A stretch of DNA of 10,040 nucleotides from Spirochaetia bacterium (GTDB lineage: Bacteria > Spirochaetota > Spirochaetia > PWKH01), in contig JAIPFS010000033.1 of NCBI GenBank assembly GCA_021736545.1, positions 1-10,040 on the forward strand, given 5' to 3'. Shown here one piece after another: positions 7,517-10,040 of the stretch (position 1 is its first letter; every line of letters begins with the position of its first letter). Below the pieces are notes generated by a model. It ran no database searches. It saw only the letters and a list, made by a program, of their open reading frames with translations, and had not been told where the DNA came from. The position numbers were made by a program, and so were the translations under genes.

Positions 7517-7521
7517 TTACC

Positions 7522-9576
7522 ATGAGAAATCCATTATTGCCAAACCGAGAAATCCATCTGGACTTTCATACTTCAGGACGTATACCGGGAGTAGGAGAAG
7601 GTTTTGATGCTGATGCTTTTGCACAGACATTTAAAGAGGCCGGAATTACGGCAGTTTGTCTCTTTACCCGGGGGCATCACGGCTGGTGCTATTATCCGAG
7701 TGAAGTAGGGGAGCAGCATCCCCATCAACAGAAAAAAGACCTTTTAGGGGAACAGTATGAGGCTCTAAAGCGGGCAGAAATTGTGCCTTCCCTGTATACT
7801 ACTGTCTGCTGGGATGAATTGCAGGCGGAAAAACATCCAGAATGGCTCTGTTTGAGGGAAAATGGCCAAGTCATGAAGATCTACTCCCTGACGGGAGAAT
7901 CCCTTGGAACATTCCAGGCGGGCTGGAAATTCCTCTGCTGGAATTCACCCTACAGAGACTATGTTCTTGCCCAAAGTCAAGAGGCAGTTGCCAGATTTCC
8001 TGATGCAGATTATCTGTTTGTTGATATCCTGTTTAATGATGAACCCTGCTGCTGCCCCTATTGTACAGACAGGATGAAAAAACATGGTCTGGATCCGAAT
8101 AATCCGGAGGATCGGGAGAAAAACAGTCTGGATTCTGCACGGGAATTTATGGAATTCCTGAATGCGGGTGTGCATGAAATTGTTTCTGATATGCCGCTTT
8201 TTTATAATAGCCGGCTCAGGGTAACTGGTGACGTTGAGAAAGGCTCAAAACCGGAGTTGAAATATCTCGGAGTAAATATTGTTGAGTCTCTTCCCTCCGG
8301 TCCCTGGGGATATAATCATTTTCCGCTATTTGCACGCTATTTCCAGAATTTTAAACACAAAATGATGGGACATACAGGTAAATTCCAGAAAATGTGGGGA
8401 GACTTCGGGGGGCTGAAAAATCAGGCCGCCCTGGATTATGAAGTGATGCGTATGATGGCTTTCGGTGTGGTCGCCTCTATTGGTGATCAGCTGCCGCCGA
8501 ACGGACTGCTGGATAAAGCTACCTATGAGCTCATCGGAAAAACATATAACAAAGTGTCCTCCTTTGAGAAGCATCTAATCGGATCAGAGCCGGTGGATGA
8601 AATAGCAGTTATGCTGTCAAAGGAGGAGCTGAGAGTATTTGGAAGCGCACAGGATATTGAATACGGATCCATGAAGTTATTAACCCAGCTGCAGTACCAG
8701 TTTTCTTTTGTTGATTATGAAAGTGACCTGCAGAATTTTTCTGTTGTAGTGCTTCCCGACTCCATCCAAATTGATGAAGCTATGAAGAAAAAGCTTGAAT
8801 CCTATATCAGAAGCGGAGGGAAAATTCTTGCTTCCTATCGAAGCGGATTTGATGAATCTGGAACATGGGCGCTCGGGAATATGCCGATTACCGTAAATGG
8901 AGATTATCCCTATGAACCCTATTACGTGTATCCCGTCAATGAAATGAAAGATACGGCGGTTATTGAGGATACCGATCACGTGCAGTATCTTGGCGGTGCA
9001 GCCGTCAAAATTCAAGAGGGCGCAGAAAGCAGTCTGAAGGTTCTTGCTGCTATAACAAACCCCTATTTTAATAGACGCTGGGATCATTTCTGTTCACATT
9101 TACAGACGCCGCCTAATCCTGATGATAGGACTCTGAATCCTGAAATGATATACAATGGGAGTAATACAGTATATTTTGCGAGTAAAAAATTCTCCTGCTA
9201 TAATCAGTTTTCTTCTAAATGTGACAAGCATATGGTCAATTATGGTCTTGAGTTATTGCTGAATGGAGAAAAACGTATAAATTCGAATCTTCCAAGTACT
9301 GCTGAAGCAGTTCTGAGAAGATCTCCACTGGATGAGAACACCTTTGTGTTGACTATTCTCCATTATGTTCCCCAGAGGAGAACTGAAACCATTGATATTA
9401 TTGAAGATACGATTCCGCTGCATAATATCTGGATATCCATTTTTGTAAAGAATATAAAAGTTTCAACCGTTATGGAAGCTCAAAGTCAAACTGAACTGCA
9501 ATTTATCCAGAAGGATGATCGGGTAGAGGTGGAAATAGATACGATTAATGGGTATACGGTACTGATTATTTCCTAA
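7522..9576 (+). CDS. Putative glycoside hydrolase, GHL6-like barrel with beta-galactosidase-trimerisation-like domain
   Basis: Probable intracellular carbohydrate-active enzyme of 684 residues; no signal peptide or membrane segment is seen. The N-terminal part (about 1-350) resembles the 'hypothetical glycosyl hydrolase 6' family, a TIM barrel related to GH29, GH42 and alpha-amylase-like enzymes. Its landmarks are IHLDFHTS (11-18), FTRGHHGWCYYPS (48-60), LFVDILFNDEPCCCPYC (165-181), WGDFGG (292-297), E307 in LDYEVMRMMAFG and IGDQLPPNG (320-328). Asp168, Asp173, Glu174, Asp294 and Glu307 are candidate catalytic acids, but which act is not known to me. Residues about 358-470 look like the Rossmann-type trimerisation domain of GH42 beta-galactosidases (VVVLPDSIQIDEAM, then SYIRSGGKILASYRSGFD). 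The remainder is probably a beta-rich C-terminal domain. Homologues are often labelled alpha-L-fucosidase or beta-galactosidase, and neither label is safe. Position after the importer suggests it cleaves the imported saccharide. Confidence 0.85.
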   Translation: MRNPLLPNREIHLDFHTSGRIPGVGEGFDADAFAQTFKEAGITAVCLFTRGHHGWCYYPSEVGEQHPHQQKKDLLGEQYEALKRAEIVPSLYTTVCWDELQAEKHPEWLCLRENGQVMKIYSLTGESLGTFQAGWKFLCWNSPYRDYVLAQSQEAVARFPDADYLFVDILFNDEPCCCPYCTDRMKKHGLDPNNPEDREKNSLDSAREFMEFLNAGVHEIVSDMPLFYNSRLRVTGDVEKGSKPELKYLGVNIVESLPSGPWGYNHFPLFARYFQNFKHKMMGHTGKFQKMWGDFGGLKNQAALDYEVMRMMAFGVVASIGDQLPPNGLLDKATYELIGKTYNKVSSFEKHLIGSEPVDEIAVMLSKEELRVFGSAQDIEYGSMKLLTQLQYQFSFVDYESDLQNFSVVVLPDSIQIDEAMKKKLESYIRSGGKILASYRSGFDESGTWALGNMPITVNGDYPYEPYYVYPVNEMKDTAVIEDTDHVQYLGGAAVKIQEGAESSLKVLAAITNPYFNRRWDHFCSHLQTPPNPDDRTLNPEMIYNGSNTVYFASKKFSCYNQFSSKCDKHMVNYGLELLLNGEKRINSNLPSTAEAVLRRSPLDENTFVLTILHYVPQRRTETIDIIEDTIPLHNIWISIFVKNIKVSTVMEAQSQTELQFIQKDDRVEVEIDTINGYTVLIIS

Positions 9577-9624
9577 TATCTTCTAAAAGCGACGGCGGCA
9601 CAAGGTCACAAAGCTTTTTGATGG

Positions 9625-9647
9625 AAAAGCTCTTAAGAGGGGCTTTT
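9625..9647 (+). terminator. Probable weak terminator of the transporter-hydrolase operon
   Basis: AAAAGCTC (9625-9632) pairs with GGGCTTTT (9640-9647) over eight positions with one wobble, around a seven-base loop, starting 48 bases after the hydrolase stop. The T-run is inside the stem's 3' arm and is followed by GTGTCAC rather than more T, so termination is likely inefficient. GTCACAA occurs on both sides (9605-9611 and 9650-9656). Confidence 0.45.
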
Positions 9648-9673
9648 GTGTCACAATAGTTGAACCACTTACT

Positions 9674-9724
9674 TAAAAAAAGTGATGCAGTTCACGGGCA
9701 GCTGAAAAGTAACCGTGACTGCAT
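9674..9724 (-). terminator. Hairpin with U-tract on the minus strand
   Basis: ATGCAG and TCACGG (9685-9690, 9692-9697) pair with CCGTGACTGCAT (9713-9724) over 12 base pairs with one bulged T (9691) and a 15-base loop. The + strand A-run (9675-9681) becomes seven T on the minus strand, three bases after the stem. Read from the minus strand this is a convincing intrinsic terminator, which implies transcription arriving from the right end of the window, convergent with the sugar operon. A second copy of the outer arm (CTGCATC, 9726-9732) allows an alternative pairing. Confidence 0.5.
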
Positions 9725-10040
9725 GCTGCATCCTCTATCCGAGCCAAGCCTGGGAATCCTGTATTCCCCTTGAGAATATCGAAGCGTTCTACTTTGCGGA
9801 TAGAAATTTTAGCAGCTGACCTTTTCCCACTGCATTCATCTTTATTGACCTTTATCTCCGCATTTATCGGGTTATGCTCCCCTTTGGGTGCTCTTTTTGG
9901 TAAACTCCATCTAATAGTGAGTTTATCAGTTCACAATTCCCGATCTATCAACTAGAATATGTGTACTGGTGATGTTTCAGCTATGCATTATTGATACTGC
10001 AGTTCGTGGAACTCACCGAAACAGTAAAGCTGGAAGTAGA

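Larger units (their letters stand above)
9577..10040. other. Downstream region of 464 bases without a convincing gene
   Basis: Apart from the two terminator-like hairpins, this stretch holds a perfect inverted repeat GGGAAT-CCTGT-ATTCCC (9752-9768) and a short one, AGTTC-GTG-GAACT (10001-10013). The longest open readings are a + strand frame that can begin with TTG at 9770 and ends at 9955 (61 codons), and a minus-strand frame open for 85 codons (9930 to a stop at 9673-9675) without an ATG start. Neither has a ribosome binding site or a family match I recognise. They overlap each other, and the minus-strand frame runs through the terminator. No tRNA, rRNA or CRISPR pattern was seen. Confidence 0.6.

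Noticed and set aside
7480..7521. TTG start adding 14 residues to the hydrolase
   Set aside because: No ribosome binding site precedes it, the added residues overlap a hairpin, and the conserved family sequence starts after ATG 7522.
9770..9955. 61-codon + strand frame as a small membrane protein
   Set aside because: Non-ATG start without a ribosome binding site; hydrophobic content is modest and it is antisense to an equally open frame.

Overview
The window is a carbohydrate-utilisation locus, probably from a spirochaete-like bacterium of moderate-to-low GC content. The lineage guess is an inference. It rests mainly on the solute-binding protein, whose signal peptide ends in a cysteine-free VFA-QGSSEE junction, a style common in Spirochaetales such as Spirochaeta and Sphaerochaeta. 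All confident genes lie on the + strand.

Layout: (a) 1-296 is the 3' part of an AT-rich (about 28% GC) VapC-like PIN-domain toxin gene cut by the window edge. (b) 297-480 is a non-coding leader with two pairs of short direct repeats and a plausible extended -10 promoter. (c) 481-2376 and 2401-4083 encode a LytS/YesM-type sensor histidine kinase and a YesN-type response regulator with an AraC-family DNA-binding domain, spaced 24 bases apart. (d) 4235-5533 encodes an extracellular sugar-binding protein, with its own possible promoter in the gap before it. (e) 5534-5715 contains a long stem-loop followed by a T-rich tract, suited to raising binding-protein expression over the permeases. (f) 5716-6594 and 6613-7452 encode the two CUT1-type ABC permease subunits. 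(g) 7522-9576 encodes a large, apparently cytoplasmic, putative glycoside hydrolase (GHL6-like barrel followed by a beta-galactosidase-trimerisation-like domain). (h) 9577-10040 has no convincing gene. It holds a weak + strand terminator, a stronger hairpin whose U-tract lies on the minus strand, and other small inverted repeats.

Likely workings (inference): the membrane kinase senses a saccharide or the loaded binding protein. It phosphorylates the AraC-type regulator, which switches on the importer. The binding protein and two permeases bring in an oligosaccharide or glycoside, powered by an ATPase not encoded here (probably a shared MsmX/UgpC-type subunit). The cytoplasmic hydrolase then cleaves it. 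The layout is a familiar type, but the substrate and the hydrolase's activity cannot be read from the sequence. I found no clear new system. The least explained parts are the hydrolase specificity, the repeats in front of the kinase promoter and the structured 3' region.
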